The notes below the pieces were generated by a model. The model ran no database searches. It was not told the DNA's origin and saw nothing but the letters and a program-made list of their open reading frames with translations. DNA of 64,000 nucleotides from Limnobacter humi (GTDB lineage Bacteria; Pseudomonadota; Gammaproteobacteria; Burkholderiales; Burkholderiaceae_B), in contig NZ_JANIGO010000003.1 in NCBI RefSeq assembly GCF_024518835.1, positions 434,001 to 498,000 on the forward strand, read 5' to 3'. This document shows positions 46,234 to 57,222 of this stretch, in pieces. Made by a program: the position numbers and the translations under genes. Every line of letters starts with the position of its first letter. Position 1 is the stretch's first letter.

Positions 46234-47013
46234 TCAATTCAATTTCACGCTGGCGGCGTTGTTCACTTTCAGAGCCGCCATGCGATCGCCCTTTATTGCC
46301 ACACCCCGGGGATACCGCAGATCAATGCTGACGATCTTGGGCATCACCTCTTGTTCTATTCTTGGATACAACTTCAACAACCGTTCCATCTTCTGGTCGA
46401 TGGAAAAATTCTCCTGCTCTCGACCCAGTTCAATGTGCAAACCTGTGTCGGTGTCCATGGACCAGCCGTACCGGTCCGACAATTCAATTCTTTCGGGCCA
46501 CATGCCCAGCGTTTTCAAGCGCTCGGAAGCCTTGACGTACATGTTGGCCACCATGGCTTCGCTGCCCACCGGGCCACTCAATTCGGCCAGATTGCGTTCA
46601 TCGCCGGCCTCAGCCAGGTTTGCGGAGAACACTTCACCAAAGGTATTGATCAACCGGGACTCGCCCCATGTGGCCAATGGGCTGTGTTCCTCAATCTGAA
46701 TACGCAGTCCGTTGGGCCAGGCCCGCTGGATCGATGCTTTTCGCACCCAAGGCTGAGCCTCCACCAACCGGCGAATATTCTGTAAGTTGGCCGAGAAGAA
46801 ACTGCCCCGCACTTGCGGCACCACTTGCGACTGAAAACCGATCAGGTTGATTCGGTCCACATCGCCCCGCAATTCAATGCGGCGCAACTCAAACACTGGC
46901 CGGTTGATGACCCATTGAACGCAGGCATAACCCAACAACACCATCGCCAAGGCAAAGAAAAAGCCGGCAATGATGCTCATGAGCTTGTCGTCGTTCCAAA
47001 TGGCTCCCAACAT
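46234..47013 (-). CDS. ftsQ: Cell division protein FtsQ
   Basis: A 259-residue bitopic protein: a cytoplasmic N-terminus, one helix (about residues 12-34), the POTRA domain beginning F-E-L-R-R-I-E-L-R-G (about 40-50) and a FtsQ beta domain through V-D-L/S-I-D-L-R-Y-P-R-G-V-A-I. It bridges FtsA-side and FtsB/L-side divisome proteins. Its start codon shares one base with the ddl stop. Confidence 0.94.
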   Translation of the reverse strand: MLGAIWNDDKLMSIIAGFFFALAMVLLGYACVQWVINRPVFELRRIELRGDVDRINLIGFQSQVVPQVRGSFFSANLQNIRRLVEAQPWVRKASIQRAWPNGLRIQIEEHSPLATWGESRLINTFGEVFSANLAEAGDERNLAELSGPVGSEAMVANMYVKASERLKTLGMWPERIELSDRYGWSMDTDTGLHIELGREQENFSIDQKMERLLKLYPRIEQEVMPKIVSIDLRYPRGVAIKGDRMAALKVNNAASVKLN

Positions 47014-47984
47014 CAGCGCTTGTCTCCCAGGTTTTGCCCCGACGCCTTCAATCGTGCGCTGGCCGCAATCTTGAGCACCAATTGGTCATAGTCCACACCG
47101 CTTGCGCGGGCGCTCATCGGCACCAATGAATGGTCTGTCATCCCTGGTGAGGTATTGAGTTCGAGCAGCCAGGGTGTCCCATCGCTATCCACCAGCACGT
47201 CAGCCCGACCCCAACCAGCGCAACCCAGGACCTGGTAGGCCTTCACGCAGAGGTCTTTCACCCGGCTTTCCATGGCATCATCCAGACCACTCGGGCAGAA
47301 ATACTGCGTTTCATTCCCGATGTATTTGTTGTGGTAGTCATAATTGCCATCGGGTGCCTGAATCCGAATGACTGGCAAGGCATAAGCACCTTGTCCTTCT
47401 CCCATCACAGGCACGGTCAATTCCATGCCACTGATGAATTTCTCGGCCAGCACGTTGGGGTCGTAACGGTAGGCCATGTCAAAGGCAACCTGCAGATCTT
47501 CCTCACACTTCACCTTGGTCAAGCCCAGGGTGGAGCCTTCTTGCGCGGGTTTCACAATCAAGGGCAAACCCAGGCGCTGCACCACGGCCTTGGCATCAAA
47601 ACCCGGTTGCAAACGAACGTAGTCGGGTGTGCTCAGGCCCTCACTCAACCAAACAGCCTTGGTCAGAATTTTGTCCATGGCCAGCGCTGAGGCTGCCACG
47701 CCACTTCCGGTGTAGGGAATGCCAAAACTTTCCAGTGCGCCCTGGATAGTGCCGTCTTCACCAAAACGACCGTGCAGAGAAATCACTGCACGGTCAAAAT
47801 GTCCTTCCAACAATTCAACCATGCTGTGTTCGGCTGGATCGAACCCATGCGCATCCACGCCCTGGCGCTTCAAAGCAGCCAACACCATGCTGCCGGACTT
47901 TAGCGATACTTCTCGCTCTGCAGATTTTCCACCGTACAACACCACCACTTTGCCCAAGCTTTTGGGATCAATTCGGCCATTCAT
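47013..47984 (-). CDS. ddl: D-alanine--D-alanine ligase
   Basis: A 323-residue ATP-grasp enzyme that makes the D-Ala-D-Ala dipeptide. [10 protein letters not shown] near 19-28, [12 protein letters not shown] near 75-86, P-Y-T-G-S-G and the C-terminal E-L-N-T-S-P-G-M-T are visible. It overlaps murC by four bases upstream and ftsQ by one base downstream, so it is the DdlB-type copy of the dcw cluster. Confidence 0.96.
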   Translation of the reverse strand: MNGRIDPKSLGKVVVLYGGKSAEREVSLKSGSMVLAALKRQGVDAHGFDPAEHSMVELLEGHFDRAVISLHGRFGEDGTIQGALESFGIPYTGSGVAASALAMDKILTKAVWLSEGLSTPDYVRLQPGFDAKAVVQRLGLPLIVKPAQEGSTLGLTKVKCEEDLQVAFDMAYRYDPNVLAEKFISGMELTVPVMGEGQGAYALPVIRIQAPDGNYDYHNKYIGNETQYFCPSGLDDAMESRVKDLCVKAYQVLGCAGWGRADVLVDSDGTPWLLELNTSPGMTDHSLVPMSARASGVDYDQLVLKIAASARLKASGQNLGDKR

Positions 47985-49384
47985 GACTGGCCTCCATGGT
48001 CAGTGTGCGCAGCCAGCCGCGCAGGCAAGGCGCCGATGGAGCCAGCACCCATGGTGATCACGAGATCCCCGTCCCGAGCCACATTCAAAATCGTACTTTC
48101 CATATCCTTCATGTCTTCAACAAAAATCGGTTCCACGCGCCCGGCCACCCGAACCGCTCTGGCCAGTGACCGTCCGTCTGCGGCCACAATTGGCTGCTCT
48201 CCAGCGGCATATACCTCGGACAGAATCACCAGGTCTGGTGTGCCCAACACCTTGACAAAATCTTCGAAACAATCCCGTGTGCGGGTGTAGCGGTGCGGCT
48301 GAAAGGCCAACACCAGGCGTTTGTCTGGATAGGCGCCTCGAGCGGCCGCCAGTGTAGCGGCCATTTCCACCGGGTGATGCCCATAATCATCAATGACCAT
48401 GAAGTGTCCTCCCTCTTTGGCAGGCACTTCTCCGTAGTGCTGGAAGCGTCGACCCACACCGTTGAATTTTTCCAAGGCCGAAACAATCGCAGCGTCAGAC
48501 ACACCGACCTCGGTGGCCACGGCGATGGCTGCAAGCGAATTGCGCACATTGTGCTCGCCGGGCAAATTCAAGGTGATATCCAGAGCGGGCTCATCTTCCC
48601 GAATAACTGTGAATTTCATTTGACCGGCACAAGCCTGTACATTCACAGCACGAATCTGGGCCTGCTCGGACAATCCGTAGGTCACCAGTGGCTTGGACAC
48701 GAAGGGCATGATTTCTCGGACACAGGGATCGTCCACGCACACAGCTGCAATGCCATAGAATGGCAAACGCTGCGTAAACTCCACGAAGGCTTGTTTCAAT
48801 CTGGCGAAATCATGCCCATAGGTTTCCATGTGGTCGGCATCAATGTTGGTGATGATCGCGATCACGGGCATCAGGTTGAGGAATGATGCATCCGACTCGT
48901 CGGCCTCCACCACCATGAATTCACCCGTCCCCAATTTGGCATTGGCCCCTGCCGAATTGAGACGACCACCAATCACGAATGTCGGATCGAGTTTGCCTTC
49001 TGCCAAAATGCTGGCAACCAGGCTGGTGGTGGTGGTTTTACCATGCGTTCCAGCCACTGCAATGCCTTGCTTCAAACGCATCAACTCCGCCAGCATCACC
49101 GCACGGGGCACCACAGGTATCCGTTTGGCGCGCGCTGCCAACACCTCCGGATTGCTTCCACCGACGGCTGTGGATGTCACCACGGCATCCGCACCATCAA
49201 TATGCTCTGGCGCGTGTCCCACTCGAACCTCGGCACCCAGTTTGATCAAACGCTGGGTGACGGCGGAATCGGACAAGTCCGATCCACTCACCTTGTATCC
49301 CAAGTTGATCAACACCTCGGCAATTCCGCTCATGCCGGATCCACCGATACCCACGAAATGGACATGTTTGACTTTGTGTTTCAT
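47981..49384 (-). CDS. murC: UDP-N-acetylmuramate--L-alanine ligase
   Basis: A 467-residue Mur ligase. The Rossmann start [12 protein letters not shown] (9-20), the ATP loop [10 protein letters not shown] (111-120), E-A-D-E-S-D-A-S-F and H-H-P-V-E near 345 are family marks. It adds L-Ala to UDP-MurNAc. It overlaps murG and ddl by four bases at each end. Confidence 0.97.
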   Translation of the reverse strand: MKHKVKHVHFVGIGGSGMSGIAEVLINLGYKVSGSDLSDSAVTQRLIKLGAEVRVGHAPEHIDGADAVVTSTAVGGSNPEVLAARAKRIPVVPRAVMLAELMRLKQGIAVAGTHGKTTTTSLVASILAEGKLDPTFVIGGRLNSAGANAKLGTGEFMVVEADESDASFLNLMPVIAIITNIDADHMETYGHDFARLKQAFVEFTQRLPFYGIAAVCVDDPCVREIMPFVSKPLVTYGLSEQAQIRAVNVQACAGQMKFTVIREDEPALDITLNLPGEHNVRNSLAAIAVATEVGVSDAAIVSALEKFNGVGRRFQHYGEVPAKEGGHFMVIDDYGHHPVEMAATLAAARGAYPDKRLVLAFQPHRYTRTRDCFEDFVKVLGTPDLVILSEVYAAGEQPIVAADGRSLARAVRVAGRVEPIFVEDMKDMESTILNVARDGDLVITMGAGSIGALPARLAAHTDHGGQS

Positions 49385-50451
49385 CGTAGTGAGGCCACCT
49401 GTTCAAGAACATCGGCCACATCGCTGGTGGCCTTGGGTTTTGCAAGGTCGCGGGCCTTCAGTGCCACAGCCAGGCATTGGCTGCGGGTCAATGAGGCCAG
49501 CCATTCAGACAGCCCCTGGGCATTGAGTTCAACCTGCTGTCGCAACCATGCGGCTTGTTGGTTCACCAGAAATGCGGCGTTGCTGGTTTGATGGTCATCC
49601 ACAGCATGTGGAAACGGTACAAACAGCGCAGCCACACCAATGGCAGCCACTTCAGCCACCGTCATCGCACCTGCACGGCAAATCACCAAATCAGCACGGG
49701 CCATTTCAGTGGCCACATCGTCAATGAAAGCCACGGTTTGTGCGGAAACCCCCGCATTGGCATAGTGAGTCTTCAATTCATCGAGGTGCTTTTCACCGGC
49801 CTGGTGCATAACTTCGGGACGATCAGCCGTTGGCAGCAGGGCCAACGCCTTGGGCACCAGCGCATTGAGTGCCTGTGCACCCAGGCTGCCGCCCAACACC
49901 AACAACCGCAGGCAGCCCTGACGACTTGCATAGCGCTGAGCAGGGTCCACCTGTGCGGTCACCGCCGAACGCAAGGGGTTGCCTACCCACTGCCCCCGAA
50001 TGAGTGCATCCGGGAAAGCAACCAGATTTCGATCAGCCAGCTTCGATAAGACTTTGTTGGTCAGACCCGCCACGGAGTTTTGCTCATGCACCACCAAAGG
50101 AATGGCCCGCAAGCTGGCCATCATGCCCATCGGAAAGGCCACGTAGCCGCCCATGCCCAACACCACATTCGGCTTGCAAACCGACAAGATACGCAATGAT
50201 GCCCAGAACGCACGCAGCAATTTCAAAGGCATCATCAACTGGCTACCCAGCCCTTTGCCACGAAACCCGGCGAAGACCAGCGCATGCAAAGTAATACCAT
50301 GCTGTGGCACCAAACGACCTTCCATGGCAGCCGGGTTGCCAGCCCACTGAACAGCCCAACCCCGGCGCATCATTTCCTGCGCCACGCTGATGCCCGGGAA
50401 TATGTGCCCGCCGGTGCCACCAGCCACAATCAGTGCGGTTCGGCGAGTCAT
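49381..50451 (-). CDS. murG: Undecaprenyldiphospho-muramoylpentapeptide N-acetylglucosaminyltransferase
   Basis: A 356-residue GT-B glycosyltransferase converting lipid I to lipid II at the inner face of the membrane. [11 protein letters not shown] at 10-20, V-H-E-Q-N-S-V-A-G near 125, G-G-S-L-G-A-Q near 190 and R-A-G-A-M-T near 267 are typical. The ATG at 50451 overlaps the ftsW stop (ATGA); the frame is open far upstream but within ftsW. Confidence 0.97.
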   Translation of the reverse strand: MTRRTALIVAGGTGGHIFPGISVAQEMMRRGWAVQWAGNPAAMEGRLVPQHGITLHALVFAGFRGKGLGSQLMMPLKLLRAFWASLRILSVCKPNVVLGMGGYVAFPMGMMASLRAIPLVVHEQNSVAGLTNKVLSKLADRNLVAFPDALIRGQWVGNPLRSAVTAQVDPAQRYASRQGCLRLLVLGGSLGAQALNALVPKALALLPTADRPEVMHQAGEKHLDELKTHYANAGVSAQTVAFIDDVATEMARADLVICRAGAMTVAEVAAIGVAALFVPFPHAVDDHQTSNAAFLVNQQAAWLRQQVELNAQGLSEWLASLTRSQCLAVALKARDLAKPKATSDVADVLEQVASLR

Positions 50452-51707
50452 GCAGCCCCTCCGCGCATCATGGTTCTGTTTTCGTAGTCCACGCGCAGCA
50501 CCAATGCCAGTGCAACACAATTCATCATGATTGCAGACCCGCCATAACTCATCAGCGGAAGCGTGAGGCCCTTGGTGGGCAACAACCCCAAATTCACACC
50601 CATGTTGATGAAGGTCTGTACACCAATCCAGGTGCCCACCCCTTTGGCAAACAAGCCGCTGAATGTTCGCTCCAGCGCGATGGCTTGGCTGCCAATCGCA
50701 AAACAACGTCGCACAATAAAAGCGAAGAGCAAAATCACGATGGTGACACCCACAAAGCCTAGCTCTTCACCAATCACGGCCAGGATGAAATCCGTGTGTG
50801 CTTCTGGCAGGTAATGCAGTTTTTCGACACTGCCGCCCAAACCCACGCCAAACACCTCACCGCGCCCAAACGCAATCAACGAATGCGACAACTGGTAAGC
50901 CTTGTTCTGCGCATTGTCGCCACTCCAGGGGTCCAGATAAGCCAAGAGGCGGGCCCGCCGGTAATCGCTAAATGCAATCAGCAATGCAAAGGCGGCGGAC
51001 AACATGCCAATGCTGCCCAAAAACACTTTGGCGTTGATCCCACCCAAAAACAGGATGGCAAACACCACGGTCACAATCACAATGAAAGCGCCCATGTCGG
51101 GCTCAAGCAACAGCAACATGCCCACCAGGAACATGGCCACAATCATGGGCAACAGAACTTTGCCAATCCGCTGCATGTAGGCTTGCTTGCGCACGGTGTA
51201 ATCGGCCGCATAAATGATGGCGCAGACCTTCATCAACTCGGAGGGCTGAATGTTCAGCACATACAACGACAGCCAACGCCGCGCACCATTGACATCCTTG
51301 CCCACACCGGGAATCAACACGAGCAACAACAAACCCAGACAAGACAGAAACAGCAGCGGCGCCAGTTGCTGCCAGCTCTTCATGGGAATTTGGAATGCAA
51401 AAAATGCAGCGGCGAAGGCCACCAAAAAGGACACTGCATGGCGGACCAAAAAATGGGTGGTGGAGTAATTGGCGTATTTGTTGGAGTCGGGCAGCGCCAC
51501 GGTGGCGGAATAAACCATCACCAATCCCAAAAACAGCAAAGCCAGCACAGCCCAAACCAGGCTTTGATCGACGCTGTGCTGTTGTCCAACGCCCTGCGTG
51601 TTGCCGCGGCCCAATCCATAGGCTGAACTGGCTCCAGCAACACCGGCTGGAATCAGGCTGTGGGTAGGCAGGGACGACCGCTCACGCTTGAACCATTTGT
51701 TCAGCAT
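50448..51707 (-). CDS. ftsW: Peptidoglycan glycosyltransferase FtsW
   Basis: A 419-residue SEDS protein with about ten membrane helices. S-V-M-V-Y-type start of the SEDS core is seen as L-V-M-V-Y-S-A-T-V-A near 62-71; P-S-E-L-M-K near 155 and the C-terminal G-L-L-P-T-K-G-L-T-L-P-L-M-S-Y-G-G are diagnostic. It polymerises septal glycan with FtsI. It overlaps murD by seven bases. Confidence 0.96.
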   Translation of the reverse strand: MLNKWFKRERSSLPTHSLIPAGVAGASSAYGLGRGNTQGVGQQHSVDQSLVWAVLALLFLGLVMVYSATVALPDSNKYANYSTTHFLVRHAVSFLVAFAAAFFAFQIPMKSWQQLAPLLFLSCLGLLLLVLIPGVGKDVNGARRWLSLYVLNIQPSELMKVCAIIYAADYTVRKQAYMQRIGKVLLPMIVAMFLVGMLLLLEPDMGAFIVIVTVVFAILFLGGINAKVFLGSIGMLSAAFALLIAFSDYRRARLLAYLDPWSGDNAQNKAYQLSHSLIAFGRGEVFGVGLGGSVEKLHYLPEAHTDFILAVIGEELGFVGVTIVILLFAFIVRRCFAIGSQAIALERTFSGLFAKGVGTWIGVQTFINMGVNLGLLPTKGLTLPLMSYGGSAIMMNCVALALVLRVDYENRTMMRGGAA

Positions 51708-53176
51708 GGTTGACCTCCGTCCATGGCCAGTTGTCGAACGGCACTCACGAACACTGCGGCCCGGTGGGCATAATTGTTAAACATGTCCAGGCTGGCGCAA
51801 GCCGGGCTCAGCAAAACACAATCGCCGGCTGTGGCCAGAGCGTGCGCCTGTTTCACCGCATCCTCCAGCGTGGCGGCATGGATACACTGCACGCCAGCTG
51901 GGGTCAATACGGACTCCAGTTGCTCGGCATCCTTCCCAATCAGCACCACCGCTTTGGCAAATTCAGCCACCGGCGAGGCCAGGGGTGAAAAGTCTTGACC
52001 TTTGCCATCACCGCCAGCAATCAAGATGACCGACCGCGCCAAGCCCGTTAGTGCTGCCACCGTAGCACCCACATTGGTGCCTTTGCTGTCATCAAAATAA
52101 TCCACTCCACCGAGGCTCATGACAAATTCCACCCGGTGCGGCTCGCCCTTGTAGCTGCGCAAGCCATGCAACAACTTGGCCATGGGCAAACCCAAACCCT
52201 GGCAAAGCGCCAGCGCGGCCAACGCATTGGCCGCGTTGTGCAAGCCCACCACCTGTAAAGCATCGGTGGGCATTAGCAGATTGTGACCAACCTCCACTGG
52301 CTCGAGCTTGGCGCGCCTGGATGTTGGGGTATCCTGCATGGCATAAGCCTGCGACAACCACAACATGCCGCCTTCGCGTAACAAACCGAAATCGCCTGGT
52401 TGCGCAGGCGCATTCAGACCGAAGCTCACACGATGAGCCTCTTTGGGTATTGGTGCAGCGTTAACATATACATCATCCCGGTTCACAACCGCCACCGAGT
52501 GCTCAGCATAAATCCGGAACTTGTCCCGAGCGTATTCGTCCATGTCGGCATGCCAATCCAGATGGTCTTGAGTAATATTCAAAACCACCGATGCATCGCA
52601 ACGCAGGCGCGTTGTCCAATGCAGCTGAAAACTAGACAGTTCCAGGACCCAGATGTCGGGCAGATCGTCATTGAGCAAACACTCCCGCAAAGCATCCAGT
52701 GCAGCGGGGCTGATATTTCCGGCAGCCATGGCCTTTTTTCCGGCATAACCAGCCAGGCACTCCACCATTTTCGTGGTGGTGGTTTTGCCATTGGTCCCAG
52801 TAATACCAACCACCTGGGGCGCATAACCGCGACTGCTTTTCAAACTGATCAAAGCATCCGCCATCAAATCCAGTTCTGACTCGACAGGCGTCCCATGGGC
52901 CTGCGCAGCATTCAAAACAGACTGCATCAAAGGATGGGCTGGCGGTAGGCCAGGCGACACCACAACCCGGTCAAACTGCCAAACGACATCCTGCAGGCTG
53001 GTGTGCAATGGAATGTCCACGCCCAACGCCTGCAAATGACCAAGGCCTGGCGGCTGATCACGGGTATCCACCACGGCGAGGCGCGCACCCTGGGCCACAA
53101 CCCAACGCGCGCAGGCCAGCCCGGACTCGCCGAGCCCCACCAGCAACACCGATTGATGAATCATCAAATCCAGCAC
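51701..53176 (-). CDS. murD: UDP-N-acetylmuramoylalanine--D-glutamate ligase
   Basis: A 491-residue Mur ligase. G-L-G-E-S-G-L-A near 14-21, the ATP loop G-I-T-G-T-N-G-K-T-T-T-T near 123-134, D-D-S-K-G-T-N near 360 and L-L-S-P-A-C-A-S-L-D near 453 are present. It adds D-Glu to UDP-MurNAc-L-Ala. It is slightly long for the family. A gap of 18 bases separates it from mraY upstream. Confidence 0.96.
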   Translation of the reverse strand: MLDLMIHQSVLLVGLGESGLACARWVVAQGARLAVVDTRDQPPGLGHLQALGVDIPLHTSLQDVVWQFDRVVVSPGLPPAHPLMQSVLNAAQAHGTPVESELDLMADALISLKSSRGYAPQVVGITGTNGKTTTTKMVECLAGYAGKKAMAAGNISPAALDALRECLLNDDLPDIWVLELSSFQLHWTTRLRCDASVVLNITQDHLDWHADMDEYARDKFRIYAEHSVAVVNRDDVYVNAAPIPKEAHRVSFGLNAPAQPGDFGLLREGGMLWLSQAYAMQDTPTSRRAKLEPVEVGHNLLMPTDALQVVGLHNAANALAALALCQGLGLPMAKLLHGLRSYKGEPHRVEFVMSLGGVDYFDDSKGTNVGATVAALTGLARSVILIAGGDGKGQDFSPLASPVAEFAKAVVLIGKDAEQLESVLTPAGVQCIHAATLEDAVKQAHALATAGDCVLLSPACASLDMFNNYAHRAAVFVSAVRQLAMDGGQPC

Positions 53177-53194
53177 GTTACAAAGTCCTTTGCG

Positions 53195-54349
53195 TTAACG
53201 CAATTTCAGAGTGGACAAACCAGCCAACACCAACATCATCGTGATAATCCAAAAACGGACGACCACCTGGGTTTCCTTCCATCCACTCAGCTCGTAGTGG
53301 TGATGTAGGGGGGCCATCCGGAACACCCGCTTTCCACCGCTGTACTTGAAATACAAAACCTGGATCATCACCGACAGGGTTTCCGCCACAAACACGCCAC
53401 CCATGATGAACAGGACGATTTCCTGTCGTACGATCACCGCCACCGTGCCCAAGGCACCACCCAACGCCAGCGCACCCACATCACCCATGAACACCTGGGC
53501 CGGGTAAGCGTTGAACCACAGAAACGCAAGGCCTGCGCCTGCGATGGCCGCCAGGAACACCGCCAATTCACCAGCGCCTGGAATGTAGGGCAACAACAGG
53601 TACTTGGAATACACCGCATTACCGGCCACATACGCAAATATCGCCAAGGCCGAGGCCACCAACACGGTGGGCATGATGGCCAGGCCATCCAGACCGTCGG
53701 TGAGATTGACCGCGTTACTGGTGCCCACAATCACAAAATAGGACAAGGCAATGAAGCCCCATACCCCCAACGGGTAACTGATGGACTTGAAGAAGGGAAC
53801 AATCAAATCTGCATTGTTGGGCAGGTGCATTGAAAACCCGCTGTCGACCCAAGCCATGAAGATTTCAGGGACGCCCTGCCCCCCTTGGGCGGAGACGGCG
53901 AAAGCCAAATAAAACGCGGAGATCAGCCCAATCACGCTTTGCCAGAAATACTTCCACTTGGCAGGCAAACCCTTGGGATTGCGATATACCACCTTGCGGT
54001 AATCATCCACCCAACCAACCCAACCAAAACCAAAGGTTACGATCATGACCACCCAGACGAACCGGTTGGATAGATCGGCCCACAGCAATGTCGACATGCC
54101 GATGCCGATCAGTACCAACGCACCGCCCATGGTGGGCGTGCCCGCCTTGGCCAGGTGGGTCTGAGGTCCATCATCCCGAACGGCCTGACCAATTTTGTAC
54201 TGCGTCAGCTTGCGAATCACCATGGGACCAGCCACCAAGCCGACCAACAGCGCCGTGCCACAAGCCAGTACCGCCCGCAAAGTCAGGTAGTTGAAAACAC
54301 CAAAGGCGCGAATGTCCGTGGCTAGCCATTTGGCAAGTTCAAGCAACAT
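53195..54349 (-). CDS. mraY: Phospho-N-acetylmuramoyl-pentapeptide transferase
   Basis: A 384-residue protein with ten membrane helices that makes lipid I. G-T-P-T-M-G-G near 69-75, D-D-Y-R-K-V near 120, the [10 protein letters not shown] active-site motif near 205 and the H-H-H-Y-E-L near 355 are conserved. The ATG at 54349 follows AGGAGATC; it overlaps the end of murF by 11 bases. Confidence 0.97.
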   Translation of the reverse strand: MLLELAKWLATDIRAFGVFNYLTLRAVLACGTALLVGLVAGPMVIRKLTQYKIGQAVRDDGPQTHLAKAGTPTMGGALVLIGIGMSTLLWADLSNRFVWVVMIVTFGFGWVGWVDDYRKVVYRNPKGLPAKWKYFWQSVIGLISAFYLAFAVSAQGGQGVPEIFMAWVDSGFSMHLPNNADLIVPFFKSISYPLGVWGFIALSYFVIVGTSNAVNLTDGLDGLAIMPTVLVASALAIFAYVAGNAVYSKYLLLPYIPGAGELAVFLAAIAGAGLAFLWFNAYPAQVFMGDVGALALGGALGTVAVIVRQEIVLFIMGGVFVAETLSVMIQVLYFKYSGGKRVFRMAPLHHHYELSGWKETQVVVRFWIITMMLVLAGLSTLKLR

Positions 54350-55733
54350 GCTGATCTCCTTGTCCTGGCTCAAAATGCTGCTTGAGCGCGTCCACAACCC
54401 GTTCCATTTTCATGAAGCGGGACCCTTTGACCAGCACGGTCCAATGACCGGGCTGAACGCATTGAATGATGGTCTTAATCAATTGATCTAAACTTTCAAA
54501 ATGTTGGGCGCCTTCACCGAAGCTGCCCACGGAATGTCGAGTTGCTTCACCCAGGGCGTAGAGCTTGCTCACGCCGAGCTGTTTGGCCACCCGTCCCACC
54601 TCCTGGTGATATGCATCCGACGCATTACCCACCTCACCCATGTCACCCAACACCAACAAAGTGTTGCCGCCCTGTTCGGCCAGCACCGCACTGGCAGCGT
54701 TGACTGAATCCGGATTGGCGTTGTAACTGTCGTTGATGAGCAGCACATGGCGGTTTCTCAGCACAACCTGCAAGCGACCACTGACCGGTTGAAACATCTC
54801 TAAACCCGCTTGAATGGAATCATCTGCGCACCCACCCGCCCACGCGGCTGCGGCTGCGCCAGCAGCGTTCATGGCATTGTGCTGACCCAAAAATGCCGGC
54901 TTGACCCGAAGGGCGCCACGCACTGTTTCAATTTGAAGCTCACCCGATGCGCCTGAAAAAGAAGGTTCGAAATCTCCACCCATCCCAAACCGAACGCATC
55001 GCTGATCCCCGGCCTGGGCCATCCAGGTGACATCGTGCGGAGTACCAACTGGAAATATGGCCGTACCAGGTGACTGCAGATGCAGAAAGGCGGAACCATT
55101 CTCCGCTGCCACTGCCTCAACCGATTTCATGAATTCCTGATGTTCACGCTGGGCATTGGTCAACAACACCACATTGGGCTGCACCAAGGAAGCCAGGTGT
55201 CCAATTTCTCCTGGGTGATTCATGCCCATTTCAATCACGGCTGCCGTGTGGTGTGCACGCAAACGGAACAAGGTTTGCGGAACCCCCACATCATTGTTCA
55301 GGTTGCCCTGCGTCACCAAGGTCGCCTCTTCACCAAAATACTTTCTGCAAATACTGGCCAGCATTTCCTTGCTGGTGGTTTTGCCATTGCTACCCACCAC
55401 ACCAAACACCATGGGCCTGAACTGATTGCGCCAAGCCCAGGCCAACCCGCCCAAGGCCATTCGGGAATCCCGAACCAGTAACTGGGGTACTGGCAAATCA
55501 AGCAAACGCTCCACGACCAGAACAGATGCACCTTTGCTCACCACATCCGATGCAAAATCATGCGCATCAAAACGCTCACCCCGCAGACACACAAACAGAT
55601 CGCCTGACTGCACTTGGCGGCTGTCCGTCTGTACCTGACGGATGGCAGCAGGCAAGCGGTCGGGAGCAGGCTGAACCATGTGGTTAATCAGCCCTTTGAG
55701 CATCAAATCGGATGACATGTTGAGCTCAGACAT
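54339..55733 (-). CDS. murF: UDP-N-acetylmuramoyl-tripeptide--D-alanyl-D-alanine ligase
   Basis: A 464-residue Mur ligase that adds D-Ala-D-Ala to the tripeptide. [12 protein letters not shown] near 110-121, T-Q-G-N-L-N-N near 142, [10 protein letters not shown] near 168 and N-D-S-Y-N-A-N-P-D near 335 are typical of MurF. It overlaps murE by eight bases and mraY by 11. Confidence 0.96.
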   Translation of the reverse strand: MSELNMSSDLMLKGLINHMVQPAPDRLPAAIRQVQTDSRQVQSGDLFVCLRGERFDAHDFASDVVSKGASVLVVERLLDLPVPQLLVRDSRMALGGLAWAWRNQFRPMVFGVVGSNGKTTSKEMLASICRKYFGEEATLVTQGNLNNDVGVPQTLFRLRAHHTAAVIEMGMNHPGEIGHLASLVQPNVVLLTNAQREHQEFMKSVEAVAAENGSAFLHLQSPGTAIFPVGTPHDVTWMAQAGDQRCVRFGMGGDFEPSFSGASGELQIETVRGALRVKPAFLGQHNAMNAAGAAAAAWAGGCADDSIQAGLEMFQPVSGRLQVVLRNRHVLLINDSYNANPDSVNAASAVLAEQGGNTLLVLGDMGEVGNASDAYHQEVGRVAKQLGVSKLYALGEATRHSVGSFGEGAQHFESLDQLIKTIIQCVQPGHWTVLVKGSRFMKMERVVDALKQHFEPGQGDQHVA

Positions 55734-57222
55734 GAAGACCTCGCTCCATCAACACGGCCTGCGCCACAGCAGCGTCTGAGTGGGTGCGAACCTCGTGCCC
55801 CACCGTTTGGGTTTGTTCATGCCCCTTGCCAGCCAACACAACCACATCCACCGGACCTGCATATCGAATCACATCCTCAATGGCCTTCACACGGTCCACT
55901 TCGACCGTCAACTTGCCCAAAAGTCCCGCCTCGACGCCTGCCAGAATGTCGTTCAAAATGGCCTGGGCATCTTCAGTGCGTGGGTTGTCCGAGGTGATCC
56001 AAACAGCATCCGACAAACGGGCTGCCACATCGCCCATCAATGGCCGTTTTGTTTTGTCCCGATCTCCACCGCATCCGAACAGGGTCAGCAGGCGCCCACC
56101 CCGAGCAGTGCACAATGCGCGCAAGGTCTCCAACACGCGCTGCAGTGCATCCGGCGTGTGGGCATAGTCCACAATCACACAGGGCGAGTCAGCCACCCAT
56201 TGCATTCGACCCGGTGCGGGTGTGACAGTGCTCAAGGCCTGAGTCAGGGTGGCAGTGTCCAGTGCAGGCTGATTCAGTGCGGCGTACACCAGGGCCATGT
56301 TTTCTGCGTTGAAATCACCCAACACGCGAGCTTGAATGGTGCAGGACGATTCTTGAGTCTGCAGATGGATGGACAACCCGGTTGGCTGATGGTCCAACGC
56401 CATGATTCGAACATCGGAATCCATCGCCCGACCAACCGTCGTTACAGCAACACCCTGGTTATTTGCGACTTCCCGGAAACGCTCACCCCAAGGGTCGTCG
56501 ACATTCACCACGGCACGCTTCAAACCAGGCCAGGTCGCCAACATGAGCTTGGCCTCGCCGTATGCTTGCATGGTGCCGTGATAATCCAGGTGGTCTTGCG
56601 TTAGGTTGGTAAACAGTGCGGTCGAGATGGGCACACCGGCCAATCGACCTTGGTGCAGACCAATCGACGAAGCCTCCACGCAAACTGCCCGAAAACCATC
56701 AACCTGCAATTCATGCAGCAAGTGATGCATACCCACAACATCTGGTGTGGTTAAACCAGAATGCGGCTTCAGTTCGTCGGGCGAGCCATAACCCAGAGTT
56801 CCGATCACGGCAGTCGGCAGCCCCAAAGCCCCCAGTGCCTGGGCCAACCAGCGGGTAACCGTGGTTTTGCCATTCGTGCCAGTCACGGCATAAATGTTCA
56901 GGCCCAGTTCAGCCGTGCCGTAATACCGACATGCAATGTCTGCAAGCAGGCTTCGCAAATTCAACACGGGCAAGACAGCGGCACTCTGATACACCCGACT
57001 GTCCTCATGGTCCACCAACACCAGTCCGCAACGCTGCTCACGCAACAGATCATCGGCCAGGTTGCGAGGGTCGAAGGACTGACCTGGCACCGCCAGCAGC
57101 ACATCCCGAGGACCACCCAATCGTCGGTGATCGGTCACCAATGCTGAGCAGTCCGAGAAAAAGCCAAGCTCATGCAATTCGCTCAGCACCTCGTCCACGG
57201 AGTGCAGGTAGGCGCTCTTCAC
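55726..57222 (-). CDS. murE: UDP-MurNAc-L-Ala-D-Glu--2,6-diaminopimelate ligase
   Basis: A 498-residue Mur ligase. G-T-N-G-K-T-T-V near 115-122, S-S-I-G-L-H-Q-G near 190, and the C-terminal S-D-N-P-R-T-E motif, which marks meso-diaminopimelate as the amino acid added, are present. This fits a Gram-negative DAP-type peptidoglycan. It overlaps ftsI by four bases. Confidence 0.96.
   Translation of the reverse strand: MKSAYLHSVDEVLSELHELGFFSDCSALVTDHRRLGGPRDVLLAVPGQSFDPRNLADDLLREQRCGLVLVDHEDSRVYQSAAVLPVLNLRSLLADIACRYYGTAELGLNIYAVTGTNGKTTVTRWLAQALGALGLPTAVIGTLGYGSPDELKPHSGLTTPDVVGMHHLLHELQVDGFRAVCVEASSIGLHQGRLAGVPISTALFTNLTQDHLDYHGTMQAYGEAKLMLATWPGLKRAVVNVDDPWGERFREVANNQGVAVTTVGRAMDSDVRIMALDHQPTGLSIHLQTQESSCTIQARVLGDFNAENMALVYAALNQPALDTATLTQALSTVTPAPGRMQWVADSPCVIVDYAHTPDALQRVLETLRALCTARGGRLLTLFGCGGDRDKTKRPLMGDVAARLSDAVWITSDNPRTEDAQAILNDILAGVEAGLLGKLTVEVDRVKAIEDVIRYAGPVDVVVLAGKGHEQTQTVGHEVRTHSDAAVAQAVLMERGLHV

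Noticed and set aside
49043-49591. Rightward frame of 182 codons over the murC/murG junction
   Set aside because: It is antisense to two coupled dcw genes with full family motifs.
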